Below, piece after piece: positions 1 to 8,489 of a stretch of 64,000 nucleotides of DNA. Position 1 is the first letter of the stretch; each line of letters begins with the position of its first letter. A program made the position numbers and the translations under genes. The notes beneath the pieces were generated by a model, which worked only from the letters and a program-made list of their open reading frames with translations, was not told where the DNA came from and did no database searches. This DNA is from Comamonadaceae bacterium (GTDB lineage: Bacteria; Pseudomonadota; Gammaproteobacteria; Burkholderiales; Burkholderiaceae_C): contig CANJNC010000008.1 in assembly GCA_947475685.1 (NCBI GenBank), positions 25,676 to 89,675 of the forward strand. Reading direction: 5' to 3'.

Positions 1-72
1 TCGAATCAATGGCCTCGGGTGGTGCTGAGTATTAGACCAAGTAGTTTGAAAGCCAAAGAAGCATTTTTTTAG
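1..72 (+). CDS. possible 3' end of a gene cut by the window edge
   Basis: Frame 1 is open from the first base to a TAG at 70-72, giving 23 residues that end in ...SSLKAKEAFF. It could be the C-terminus of a plus-strand gene that starts outside the window. The stretch is too short to assign to a family, and an open frame of this length can arise by chance. It would converge with the minus-strand cupin gene that ends at 117. Confidence 0.25.
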   Translation, partial: SNQWPRVVLSIRPSSLKAKEAFF

Positions 73-116
73 AAAAGCATTAAAAAAACTCCGTGCACAG
101 GTGTCCTATTGATCAA

Positions 117-596
117 TTAACCATGCGCATCTAGAGGTTTGCCATTGACTTGAACGGGATTGGAGCTAATGAGTGAGAAGGCCACTATGCATGGCTTGTC
201 TGTTCGGTTGAACCAATTGTGAACCGTGCCTCTTTGCACCAAAACGTCGCCTGCTTTGAGTGTGACCATCACATCGTCATCAAGGGTCATATCGATTTCA
301 CCGGAAATGACGACTGCGTAGTCAATGGAGTCTGTGCGGTGGTTGCGTGGAGAAACACCAGGTTCAAATTGAACCACCCTGAAAACCGTTCCATTGTCGA
401 CGGTGGTTTTAAAGGACGCTTTGGTTGGGTCAGTAAAACCATCGTTATCGACTGGAAATCCCTGTGAGGACCAAATCACTGAAGATGATGCGCCTGGTCG
501 GTTGGAAATCACGTTTTGAACCAGTTCGTCAACTTCAACGATGGCTTTTCCGTGTTCGTTGTGCCCGGTAACGACGCGTCGAATTTTTAAGCTCAT
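117..596 (-). CDS. cupin-domain protein
   Basis: This 159-residue protein has a single cupin fold. Cupin motif 1 is around residues 81-105, with a His followed by the SGEIDMTLDDD strand. Motif 2 is GDVLVQRGTVHNWFN near residues 115-130. The conserved His residues suggest a metal site, so it may be a small dioxygenase or isomerase, or a non-enzymatic sensor; the substrate cannot be told from sequence. The start is supported by an AAAGGA ribosome-binding site on the minus strand, about 7 bases upstream of the ATG. It lies 30 bases downstream of the alpha/beta hydrolase, probably co-transcribed with it, and a shared role in turnover of a small organic molecule is an inference. Confidence 0.8.
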   Translation of the reverse strand: MSLKIRRVVTGHNEHGKAIVEVDELVQNVISNRPGASSSVIWSSQGFPVDNDGFTDPTKASFKTTVDNGTVFRVVQFEPGVSPRNHRTDSIDYAVVISGEIDMTLDDDVMVTLKAGDVLVQRGTVHNWFNRTDKPCIVAFSLISSNPVQVNGKPLDAHG

Positions 597-626
597 TTGA
601 TTTCCTTTAAGATGAGGGTTAAGTAA

Positions 627-1481
627 TTATTGAATGCTGTGATTTTTTAAAAAAGCGGTAAAGATTTTTGCAAGCTTGGGTTCTGCTTGCTTCCATTCCT
701 GGCGATCCCATTCTTTTAACAATTGATCATCTGGGTAATGGGTAACTACATTTTCGTGGATTTCGCAGTTGGTAAGCAGCTTTGCTGCCTTTCTGGCAGT
801 GACGGGGGTATGAATCACATCGTTGCCAGCGATGAGGCAAGCCGGTGAAGAAATGGCGTGGAGTTGCTCTTCTGATGCTCCCACGATGGGTAAAGTGGAT
901 GATTCCAAAAAGCACTCTCGCCAGTAGGTCATGGTACGAATAAATTCTTCAACGGGAGTAGATTTCAATTTGTTCAAGTTGGAAGGTCGAGCCGCAATCA
1001 GGGATCTAAAGTGCTCGCTTTGGCAAATGGCGTCCATCCCGGCATTTTGAGCTAGGGCAATGAATTGACCATAGTATTCTTGAGCCAAGTGGTTGACTGC
1101 ATCCAGCCCCCCAGTCAGTCGCCATAAAAGCATGCCTTGAGTGGCCTTTGGGTGACGGATGGCAAATAAGATGGCCAATCTTGCGCCAGCCGAGGAGCCG
1201 CCAACAACCAGAGGCAAAGCGTTCAACTGCAAAGCCAGCTCATGCAAGTCATCGGCCCAGACTTCATGCTCAGAAGCGCTTGCATCAAAGCCGACCTCAG
1301 AGCTGCCGCAATTTCTTCGGTCATGGAGCAAAACTCGGTAACCAGCGCTTGCGATTTCTTTTGATAAATTCAAAAGTTCATTGTAGGGGCGACGACTTCC
1401 CGGCGTCAGTGCGATCCAAGGTCCTTCATGGCCAATGACCTCGTAATGGATGGCAATATTTCTAACAATAGCTTCGGACAC
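627..1481 (-). CDS. alpha/beta hydrolase
   Basis: This 284-residue protein has the alpha/beta-hydrolase layout. The nucleophile elbow GGSSAG puts the catalytic Ser at about residue 97. An early HDRRNCGSS segment follows strand 4, as in esterases and C-C hydrolases, and a late HYPDDQ segment may carry the catalytic His. There is no signal peptide, so it should be cytoplasmic. The chosen start is a GTG preceded by an AAAAGGT Shine-Dalgarno sequence 8 bases upstream. It is first in a two-gene unit with the cupin. The family hydrolyses esters, lactones or C-C bonds; the exact substrate is unknown. Confidence 0.8.
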   Translation of the reverse strand: MSEAIVRNIAIHYEVIGHEGPWIALTPGSRRPYNELLNLSKEIASAGYRVLLHDRRNCGSSEVGFDASASEHEVWADDLHELALQLNALPLVVGGSSAGARLAILFAIRHPKATQGMLLWRLTGGLDAVNHLAQEYYGQFIALAQNAGMDAICQSEHFRSLIAARPSNLNKLKSTPVEEFIRTMTYWRECFLESSTLPIVGASEEQLHAISSPACLIAGNDVIHTPVTARKAAKLLTNCEIHENVVTHYPDDQLLKEWDRQEWKQAEPKLAKIFTAFLKNHSIQ

Positions 1482-1723
1482 GGTTGTTACCTTTTAAATG
1501 TAAGTCAATAGCAGACAATTTACCAGAAATTTACGCCTTGTATATGGACTTAATCCCTAGCCTTGTTGGGTCGAATTATTCAAAAAAGCTCTTTTTTTTA
1601 AACCTTGATCGAAAAATCAATTTGGATCTTATGAATTGTTGAATTCGATAACGTAGGTGTTTTACGGATAGCTTTAAATTTGCCAATGGCTTATGATGAA
1701 ATCACAAAGAAAGTAGAGTCCAT

Positions 1724-2038
1724 ATGATGATTGAATTGCTGAAAAAATTATTGATCTTAAGCCTTTGTTTCTTTGCGTTTGCAAGCGCAGAAACCGTCGT
1801 TGTTGACGTGAAGGGTGATGTCGATCTTGAGGCGTTCAACTGTTCCAAAACCAATAGTGTTTTGATAAAAAGGGCTTGCTACAAGTCAGAAGACGCATAT
1901 TTTTTGGTTCAGATCAAAGACAATTGGTTCCAGCATTGTTCAGTCGAGCAAAAAATATTTGACGCCTTGATGCAAGCAAGATCTTTCAATCGTTACTACA
2001 ACGAAAAAATCAAGGGGAAATTTAGTTGTTATCATTGA
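1724..2038 (+). CDS. secreted KTSC-like small protein
   Basis: This 104-residue protein starts with a Sec signal peptide (KKLLILSLCFFAFASA, likely cleaved before residue 22-23). The mature part resembles the KTSC domain: a Cys-x-x-Thr opening, a beta-rich middle, and a C-terminal helix with ALMQARSFNRYYN and KIKGKF that matches the family's 'Ala-x-S-x-x-R-Y-x-N-x-x-I-x-G' end. Four cysteines (near 39, 52, 72 and 102) could form disulfides in the periplasm. KTSC domains are often fused to lysyl-tRNA synthetase or occur alone; their function is not established. It stands alone between the divergent hydrolase and the aldolase run. The domain call is by eye. Confidence 0.6.
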   Translation: MMIELLKKLLILSLCFFAFASAETVVVDVKGDVDLEAFNCSKTNSVLIKRACYKSEDAYFLVQIKDNWFQHCSVEQKIFDALMQARSFNRYYNEKIKGKFSCYH

Positions 2039-2077
2039 AAAATTTTCAATATTATTTATAAAATTTATTAGTCGATC

Positions 2078-2803
2078 ATGCAAGAAAAAAAATTAACTGG
2101 AAAAATTGCCAAAGAAAACATCAAGCACATGCGTGTTCCAAGGGCGCCTGAAGGCATGCTCGAGGGCTTTAGATCTCTTGGCGATGCCTCAGGCGTGCTC
2201 TCTGATGTGATGGACGAGCTGGGGGTGACGGGTGTCATTGGGGCAAGCATCTTAAAGCCAACCATTCCCGATGCTTGCCGTGTGGGTGTTGCGTTGACCG
2301 TCAGAAACATCATGCAACGTGATCACGTGTACGAAGCCGCAAGGGCCAAAGTCAACGGCATGGCTGAATTTGAAGCCCATAACTTGGCTGAGACCGGTGA
2401 CTTTGTGGTCATTCAAGGTGTTTCTGGAATTTCAAATATGGGTGGCATTTCTTCCCAGACCGCCTTGAGGCAGGGTGAAGTGGGAGCCATTGTCGAGGGC
2501 GGTATCAGGGATGTTGCTCACTCGCGCTCTATTGGTTTTCCAGTTTGGTCGACTGAAATCACGCCAGTCACAGGCAAGTGGAGGATTCAAACGGTAGAGA
2601 TCAACGGCGACATTCAAATTGCAGGCATTCGAGTCTCGTGTGGAGACATTGTTTTTGCTGACTCAACGGGCGTTTGCTTCATTCCTATTGGGCGAGCAGC
2701 TGAAGTTCTGACCAAGGCCCAAGCGGTTGTGTTGGCGGAGAAGAGGAAATGTGAAGCGATTGATGCTGGTGTACCGATTCCCGATTTACCCAAAAATGCG
2801 TAA
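2078..2803 (+). CDS. RraA/HMG-aldolase family protein
   Basis: This 241-residue protein belongs to the RraA-like family, which includes 4-hydroxy-4-methyl-2-oxoglutarate aldolases and oxaloacetate decarboxylases. The family signature is seen as EGGIRDVAHSRSIGFPVWS near residues 137-156; in characterised aldolases the Arg-Asp pair binds substrate and divalent metal. Aldolase or decarboxylase activity on a 2-oxo-dicarboxylate is therefore more likely than the RNase E-inhibitor role of E. coli RraA. No clear Shine-Dalgarno precedes the ATG. It opens the long plus-strand run of transport and CoA genes that follows with short gaps, so it probably provides the C-C cleavage step for whatever is imported. 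Confidence 0.85.
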   Translation: MQEKKLTGKIAKENIKHMRVPRAPEGMLEGFRSLGDASGVLSDVMDELGVTGVIGASILKPTIPDACRVGVALTVRNIMQRDHVYEAARAKVNGMAEFEAHNLAETGDFVVIQGVSGISNMGGISSQTALRQGEVGAIVEGGIRDVAHSRSIGFPVWSTEITPVTGKWRIQTVEINGDIQIAGIRVSCGDIVFADSTGVCFIPIGRAAEVLTKAQAVVLAEKRKCEAIDAGVPIPDLPKNA

Positions 2804-2837
2804 TGTAGGCTGATTGCAAAATAAACGGAAAGTCGTC

Positions 2838-3794
2838 ATGAAAAAATTGTTATTGAGTTGTTTATTTCTCCTTCAGTTTCCATTTGCATGGGCCGCGTAT
2901 CCAGAAAAGCCAATTGTGATTGTTGTTCCATTTCCAGCTGGCGGCCCAGCAGATGCCATGGGTCGATCGTTGGCACACGCCATGGGCTTGAAGTTGGGAG
3001 CCCTGGTTTTGGTTGAAAATAAAGCGGGAGCGGGTGGCTTGCTTGGCGTATCTTACGTTGCCAGTGCTTCTCCTGACGGTTACACCTTGGGCATGGCAGG
3101 GACCGGGGCTATGGTCTATGCCCCTTACATTACTAAAAAAATGCCATTCGATCCGATCAATGGCCTGACGTACCTAACCACTTTGGTGAGAACGCCAAAT
3201 GTTTTGGTGGTCAATGTGAATTCTCCCTATAAAAATTTAGCCGATCTTTTGACCAAAGCCAAAGCGCAACCAGGGGTATTGACGTATGCATCTGCAGGGA
3301 TCGCTAGCAGTGCACATGTGGTTGCTGAATTGTTTCAAAAGCTAACTGGTGTGAAATTCATTCACGTGCCTTACAAAGGCGCTGCCCCAGCCCTGCAAGA
3401 TTTGATGGGTGGTCATGTAGACTTGATGATTGGAGAAGTATCGGGTTTGGTCGGGCAGATCAAGGCTGGAACAATTCGTGGTCTTGCATTGAGTGATTCG
3501 CAGCGCTTGCAGGCTTTAAAAGAAGTGCCCTCAGCACCCGAGGTAGGCTTGCCCGCTTGGGTGGCCGATGGCGCTTATGGATTGGTTGCCCCTGCGGGCT
3601 TGCCAGCGGATTTGACCAAACGATTGCTGGATGCTGCAAACGATGCTTTGCAGACGCAAGAAGTGATCTCTAAGTTCTCTGAGCTCACAAGTCTGACGCA
3701 GCCAGGCAATCCAACTCAGTACAAAGCCCTTGTTCAATCCGAACAAGCTCGGTGGTCAACAGTGATCAAAGCAGCAGGCATCACGGACGAGTAA
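2838..3794 (+). CDS. tripartite tricarboxylate transporter receptor (Bug 1)
   Basis: This 318-residue periplasmic binding protein is of the Bug/TctC family. It has a signal peptide (KKLLLSCLFLLQFPFAWA) followed by the family opening YPEKPIVIVVPFPAGGPAD, and SPDGYTLGM later in domain 1. I start it at the ATG preceded by CGGAAAG rather than at the upstream TTG at 2814, because this gives a normal signal peptide. Family members bind organic acids and hand them to TctA/TctB membrane proteins; neither subunit is in this window. It follows the aldolase by 34 bases, and its stop codon overlaps the start of the acyl-CoA synthetase (TAATG), indicating one transcript. Confidence 0.9.
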   Translation: MKKLLLSCLFLLQFPFAWAAYPEKPIVIVVPFPAGGPADAMGRSLAHAMGLKLGALVLVENKAGAGGLLGVSYVASASPDGYTLGMAGTGAMVYAPYITKKMPFDPINGLTYLTTLVRTPNVLVVNVNSPYKNLADLLTKAKAQPGVLTYASAGIASSAHVVAELFQKLTGVKFIHVPYKGAAPALQDLMGGHVDLMIGEVSGLVGQIKAGTIRGLALSDSQRLQALKEVPSAPEVGLPAWVADGAYGLVAPAGLPADLTKRLLDAANDALQTQEVISKFSELTSLTQPGNPTQYKALVQSEQARWSTVIKAAGITDE

Positions 3795-5431
3795 TGATGG
3801 ATTGGATAAAACATTGTTTAGCACAAGCGTTGCAGTCGTGTGTTGATCAAAGAGGAGCAGAAAAAGCAATCATCACGCCCACGGTTCAAAGAACTTGGGT
3901 TGAGGTGCAGGAGCATGCGTTACGTGTCGCAAAAGCCTTGATTGAATCGGATGTCCAAAAAGGCGATTTGGTTGGATTGATGTGTGCCAATGATGAGCAT
4001 TGGATTGATGTGTTTTTTGGCTGTGCCTTGATAGGTGCTATTACAGTGCCCGTCAATACAAGATTCAAGTCTTCCGAGCTGCAGTATTGCTTGAAACAAG
4101 CAGATGTGAAGATTTTTTTCACAATGGATGCATTTTTAGGCATCAATTTTCTGAGTCTCTTGAGAGACGCTGAGCCACAAATTGATCATCAATTGCCCGG
4201 TGAAAACCTGCCCCTGTTGCGCGAAGTGGTTGTGTTGAGCAAAGATGCACCCAAGGGATGCCTGCCTTTAGAAGACTTTTTACAAAGAGCTCAGCATGTT
4301 TCAGATCTCGCTTTAAACGATAGGACCGCACAGGTTTTTGCAGATGATGTTTTATTGATTCAGTTCACCTCTGGGACGACTGCTTACCCTAAGGGTGTCA
4401 TGTTGACGCACGAGAACATGCTCCACAATGCGAACGCTGTGTCCAATAGAATTGGACTTACACAATTTGATCGTTATTTTAATTGCAGACCATTCTTTCA
4501 TGTCGCAGGATCGACATTATCGCTTTTGGCTTGTTTAGAAATGCGGTCTTGTTTGGTGACTTTGCCCACTTTTGAAGCGGGCGCTGCGCTGGAAATGATG
4601 GCGCGAGAAAAATGTACATTCATCTCAGGCAACGATACCCTTTTCCAATTGTTATTGAACCATCCTGCATTTGATTCTACAAAATTGGTCCTTAAGGGGG
4701 GGTGGGCTGCGGCTGGACCGCAAACGATGCACAAAATAGTCACCATCTTGGGAATCAATAATATATGTTGGTCCTACGGGTTGTCAGAGGCCTCTCCCAA
4801 TGTAGTTAAAAGTGATTATCGCGATGATGTTCAAGCGAGAATTGATGGATTGGCAAAACCACTTCCTGGCATCGAAGTCAAAATATGGGACCCTGAAAGA
4901 ATTGGCTTTTTGGCGGCCAATGAACAGGGTGAAATTTGTGTGCGTGGATGGAGTGTCATGAAGGGTTACTATGGCAAAGCGGAACTGACTGCGCAAACGA
5001 TTGATGTACATGGGTGGTTGCATACGGGTGATTTAGGATATCTCACTGAGCATGGGCATCTTCGATTTGTCGGTCGATTAAAAGACGTATTTAGAGTGGG
5101 TGGTGAAAATGTTGCGCCTGCAGAAGTTGAAGAGGCCTTGCTATCGCATCCTGCAATTGCAATTGCACAAGTCATTGGCGTGCCAGATGAAAAATATGGT
5201 GAGGTATGTGCCGCTTATATCGCACTGAAAAATAGTCACGTCTTGTCGCAAGAGGAGTTGGCCTTTTGGCTGAAGTCAAAGATTGCAAATTTCAAAATCC
5301 CAAAGTATTTGGCTGTCGTTGAAAACTTTGAAAATCTTGGGATGACTGCCAGTGGTAAAGTGCAAAAAAACAAGCTGAAGGAAGACGCCCTGAAGCGTTT
5401 TAATTTTAAAAATAGTGAATTGACCCATTGA
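3794..5431 (+). CDS. AMP-dependent acyl-CoA synthetase
   Basis: This protein of about 545 residues is of the ANL (acyl-AMP ligase) superfamily. It has the phosphate loop TSGTTAYPKG, the YGLSEASP A5 motif, the WLHTGDLG A7 motif, the GRLKDVFRVGGENVAP hinge, and a C-terminal SGKVQKNKL segment carrying the catalytic Lys. It should activate a carboxylate to its CoA thioester using ATP. Two consecutive ATG codons (3794 and 3797) are both possible starts; the first overlaps the Bug 1 stop. No acyl-chain specificity can be read from sequence. The tight packing with the receptor and the thioesterase suggests it activates the imported acid. Confidence 0.9.
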   Translation: MMDWIKHCLAQALQSCVDQRGAEKAIITPTVQRTWVEVQEHALRVAKALIESDVQKGDLVGLMCANDEHWIDVFFGCALIGAITVPVNTRFKSSELQYCLKQADVKIFFTMDAFLGINFLSLLRDAEPQIDHQLPGENLPLLREVVVLSKDAPKGCLPLEDFLQRAQHVSDLALNDRTAQVFADDVLLIQFTSGTTAYPKGVMLTHENMLHNANAVSNRIGLTQFDRYFNCRPFFHVAGSTLSLLACLEMRSCLVTLPTFEAGAALEMMAREKCTFISGNDTLFQLLLNHPAFDSTKLVLKGGWAAAGPQTMHKIVTILGINNICWSYGLSEASPNVVKSDYRDDVQARIDGLAKPLPGIEVKIWDPERIGFLAANEQGEICVRGWSVMKGYYGKAELTAQTIDVHGWLHTGDLGYLTEHGHLRFVGRLKDVFRVGGENVAPAEVEEALLSHPAIAIAQVIGVPDEKYGEVCAAYIALKNSHVLSQEELAFWLKSKIANFKIPKYLAVVENFENLGMTASGKVQKNKLKEDALKRFNFKNSELTH

Positions 5432-5433
5432 TC

Positions 5434-5847
5434 ATGACAAAAGAGTCTATAAATCCATTATCGGGTTCCCATTTCATTGAGGATCTTGGAGTCAAGCTCT
5501 TAGATTGGAAAGATGGATCGTCGACCATTGAGCTTGAAGTCGTCAAGCGACTTAGTAACCGATTGGGAATGGCGCACGGAGGTGTGATTTCAACCCTACT
5601 TGATCAAGTGATGGGGCTTGCTTGGAGAAGTTTGGGAAATGATCGAATTCCTGGAGGAACCATCAACTTGAATGTCAACTTTATCGCTCCTGGCAATGGG
5701 ATCTTAAAAGCGAATGGCAGATTGATTCGATTTACAAAAAGCAGTGCATTTTGCGAAGGCGATGTGGTTGATGAGATGGGCGGCATCATCGCAACGGCTC
5801 AAGGTGTGTTCAGCGCAAGGCTGAATGTAAAGACAACAACCGATTGA
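5434..5847 (+). CDS. PaaI-type hotdog thioesterase
   Basis: This protein of about 137 residues has a hotdog fold. The PaaI/YbgC-like active-site segment is MAHGGVISTLLDQVMG, with the HGG motif and a downstream Asp. It should hydrolyse an acyl- or aryl-CoA, perhaps releasing CoA from stalled intermediates of the neighbouring synthetase. I take the ATG at 5434, three bases after the synthetase stop, rather than a TTG at 5428. Placement directly behind the acyl-CoA synthetase is common for such salvage thioesterases. Confidence 0.85.
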   Translation: MTKESINPLSGSHFIEDLGVKLLDWKDGSSTIELEVVKRLSNRLGMAHGGVISTLLDQVMGLAWRSLGNDRIPGGTINLNVNFIAPGNGILKANGRLIRFTKSSAFCEGDVVDEMGGIIATAQGVFSARLNVKTTTD

Positions 5848-5869
5848 TAAAAAAAGATTGAGTTAACTT

Positions 5870-6859
5870 ATGAAAAGACAAGTTATTTTGAGGACCATCG
5901 ATTTTTTAAAATCGATATGTTTACTTTTGATTTTTTTAGGATGTTCTTGCGTTTTTTCTCAAAACTTTCCCTATAAACCCATCAAATTGATTGTGCCTTT
6001 TGCGCCTGGAGGAGGCGCAGATATTGTGGCAAGAACCATTTCGCAACCTATGGCGCAATTGCTTGGACAACCACTGGTCATTGAAAATAAGCCGGGGGGT
6101 GGAGGAACCTTGGCGGCTGATTATGTGGCGAAATCTACGCCCGATGGCTACACACTCTTGTACACCACACCAGGCCCACAAATGACCAATCCATATTTGA
6201 TGGAAAAGTTGCCCTACAATCCTGTGACTGATTTAACGCCCATCAGTCAAGTTGTATTTGGTGCCAGTGTCTTGGTGATCAATAAGAATTTACCAGTCAA
6301 CTCGATCAAGGAATTGATTGCTTTCGCAAAGAGCAATCCAGGCAAAATCAGCTTTGCAAGTTCTGGCATCGGTTCTTCCAGTCACTTGGCAGGGGAGCTC
6401 TTCAAGTCTCGAGCAGGCGTTGAAATTTTTCATGTTCCTTATCGAGGCACGGGCTTAGCGCTTCAAGATATCATTGGTGGAAATGTTTCAATGGCCATCG
6501 ATTCATTGGGGGCATACCGCTCGAGCATTGATGCAGGTTCTTTAAGGGTATTGGGTGTTGCAACATCAAAAAGACTTGGCGTTTTACCTAGCGTTCCTAC
6601 CATTGCAGAAGAACTGCCGGGTTTTGAGGGCTCACCTGTGACCTATATCAGTGTTCGCGCAGGAACGCCCAAAGCCATCATTGAGCGGCTTAACAAAGAA
6701 GTCAACCTGACTTTGAAGATGCCAGAGGTTAGAACTCAATTGATGTCCTTGGGATTGATCCCTCAAGGCAATACCAGTGAGGAGATGCTGCAACTTATTC
6801 GTTCCGAGTCCTTGAAGTGGCAGCATGTCATTGAGCGCTCTGGAGCGAAAGCCGAATGA
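5870..6859 (+). CDS. tripartite tricarboxylate transporter receptor (Bug 2)
   Basis: This 329-residue Bug/TctC-type periplasmic receptor has a hydrophobic signal region (residues 14-29, ending VFSQ), the opening FPYKPIKLIVPFAPGGGAD, and STPDGYTLLYT. Domain 2 carries the family segment KISFASSGIGSSSHLAGE. An internal Cys in the signal region (GCSC) could suggest a lipoprotein, but the lipobox is poor. It lies 22 bases after the thioesterase. It is clearly diverged from Bug 1, so it is not a recent tandem copy. Confidence 0.9.
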   Translation: MKRQVILRTIDFLKSICLLLIFLGCSCVFSQNFPYKPIKLIVPFAPGGGADIVARTISQPMAQLLGQPLVIENKPGGGGTLAADYVAKSTPDGYTLLYTTPGPQMTNPYLMEKLPYNPVTDLTPISQVVFGASVLVINKNLPVNSIKELIAFAKSNPGKISFASSGIGSSSHLAGELFKSRAGVEIFHVPYRGTGLALQDIIGGNVSMAIDSLGAYRSSIDAGSLRVLGVATSKRLGVLPSVPTIAEELPGFEGSPVTYISVRAGTPKAIIERLNKEVNLTLKMPEVRTQLMSLGLIPQGNTSEEMLQLIRSESLKWQHVIERSGAKAE

Positions 6860-6893
6860 TTCAATATTTAGTTGATCGCTTGGAGTGCTCTAA

Positions 6894-7112
6894 GTGACTT
6901 CGCAGTCATTGGAAAAGTTGGTAGGCTGGAGGATGCCATTTGGTAAATATGAGGGCCGAGCATTGGCTGAACTTCCTGGGCACTATTTGGCTTGGTTTGC
7001 CAGAGAGGGTTTCCCAAAAGGAGAAATAGGCGAATTATTGGAGTTGATGTACACGATTGATCACAATGACCTGCGCCATTTGTTGAGACCCATTAAAAAC
7101 GACCAACACTGA
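6894..7112 (+). CDS. DUF3820 family protein
   Basis: This 72-residue protein matches the DUF3820 pattern: MPFGKYEGRALAELPGHYLAWF, with GFPKG and LLELMYTIDHNDL after it. The family is small and of unestablished function. I use a GTG start because GGAG sits 8 bases upstream; the next in-frame ATG (at MPFGKYEG) would cut into the conserved N-terminus. It lies 34 bases after Bug 2 and 3 bases before the PrpD-type gene, so it seems to be part of the catabolic transcript, which is an odd setting for this family. Confidence 0.75.
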   Translation: MTSQSLEKLVGWRMPFGKYEGRALAELPGHYLAWFAREGFPKGEIGELLELMYTIDHNDLRHLLRPIKNDQH

Positions 7113-7115
7113 TCA

Positions 7116-8489
7116 ATGGATAAACTTGTTTCTTGCATCGTAGACTACTGTACAGATTTTAAGAGTCGACCGATTTCTTTGGCCACCTTTCACGAGTGTC
7201 GAAGAAGACTCATTGACGTAGTAGGTTGCGGCTTGTCAGCATTTAACGAGACAGCAACAGTCATTTCTAGAAAAACGGCGGCCCGTTGTGAGTCCAATTT
7301 GGGGGATGCATTTTCCAATGTACTCGGAGCTAAGTTAAACGTAGCCCCTGAAATGGCCGCGTTCACCAATGCATTGGGCATTCGTTATTTTGATGGTGCG
7401 GATACCTTCCCTGGTGGTGGGGGACACCCAAGTGATTGTTGGGCAGGTTTAATCGCAGTCGCCCAGCATACAGATGCTGATATCAAGTCTTTGTTTGAAT
7501 CAGTCTTGATTGCCTACGAAGTTTTTTATGAACTCTTTCAAGCCTCAAATTTAAGGGAAAAAGGCATTGACAATGCTTTTTATGTCACTGTTTCTACGGC
7601 TGTAGGAGCATCTTATTTGCTAGGATTGAGCAAGGAGTCCATTGCTCACGCCATTTCATTGGCGGTTGTGCCCAATGTCTCGTTGGGTGTGGCAAGGACT
7701 GGGGAGCTGTCAATGTGGAAGGCGGGTGCTTCAGCCAATGCTGCAAGAAATGGCGTATTTGCTGCCTTGCTTGCCAAGGACGGTATGAGTGCACCAGCTT
7801 TGCCTTTCTCAGGCGAGAGAGGTCTTTTTCAGCTGAGCGATGTCTTTGTCATGAATTTCAGAGTTGGAGAACTCAAGCCGAGAATCTATGATGCGCACAT
7901 GAAAACATATCTTTGCGATTATCATTCGCAAACAGCAATTACGGTTGCAAAAAAATTGTACGAAAAAGTTTCTGTATCTGAGATACAAAAGGTCATCGTA
8001 TCTACATACTGGTTCGCTTGGAATGAGGTCGCTAGCGACCCTTCTAAATGGCAACCTAAAAATAGAGAAACAGCAGATCACAGCCTGCCTTGGATTGTTT
8101 CTGGTGTATTGGTAGATGGCAACTTTAGTGAAAATTTATTTACGACTGAGCGCTTTAACGACCCTATACTCAACGACTTATGTGCACGCGTTGTGGTCAA
8201 GGAGGATGCTGAGTTAACCCATCAGTTTCCTCGCAGAATGCCTTGCCGGATAGAGATTTTTTTAAAAAATGGAACCGTTGTCACGGAGTCTATGGATTTG
8301 CCACAAGGACACCCTGATTTTCCAATGGATGATGAAACACTAGCGCATAAATTTTTAATCCTTACCCATAAAATCATGCCAATTAAGCAGGCTGAAGATT
8401 TATTAAACCACCTTTGGATCATGGATCTTTCTGACTCATGTAGAAAATTATTTGAGCACCATTTTGTGCATAGAAAGCTTGAAATATGA
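7116..8489 (+). CDS. MmgE/PrpD family protein
   Basis: This 457-residue protein is of the MmgE/PrpD family, which includes 2-methylcitrate dehydratase, cis-aconitate decarboxylase and epimerase-like members. Family features seen are the helical N-terminal domain, FDGADTF and GGHPSD near residues 90-108, the ARTGELSMWKAG stretch near 190-205, and a lysine-rich C-terminal domain containing the CDYHSQTAI segment. It lacks an adjacent prpC or prpB, so it is unlikely to be the methylcitrate-cycle enzyme. A role on an imported tricarboxylate or a related hydroxy acid is an inference. Its stop overlaps the Bug 3 start (ATGA). Confidence 0.85.
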   Translation: MDKLVSCIVDYCTDFKSRPISLATFHECRRRLIDVVGCGLSAFNETATVISRKTAARCESNLGDAFSNVLGAKLNVAPEMAAFTNALGIRYFDGADTFPGGGGHPSDCWAGLIAVAQHTDADIKSLFESVLIAYEVFYELFQASNLREKGIDNAFYVTVSTAVGASYLLGLSKESIAHAISLAVVPNVSLGVARTGELSMWKAGASANAARNGVFAALLAKDGMSAPALPFSGERGLFQLSDVFVMNFRVGELKPRIYDAHMKTYLCDYHSQTAITVAKKLYEKVSVSEIQKVIVSTYWFAWNEVASDPSKWQPKNRETADHSLPWIVSGVLVDGNFSENLFTTERFNDPILNDLCARVVVKEDAELTHQFPRRMPCRIEIFLKNGTVVTESMDLPQGHPDFPMDDETLAHKFLILTHKIMPIKQAEDLLNHLWIMDLSDSCRKLFEHHFVHRKLEI

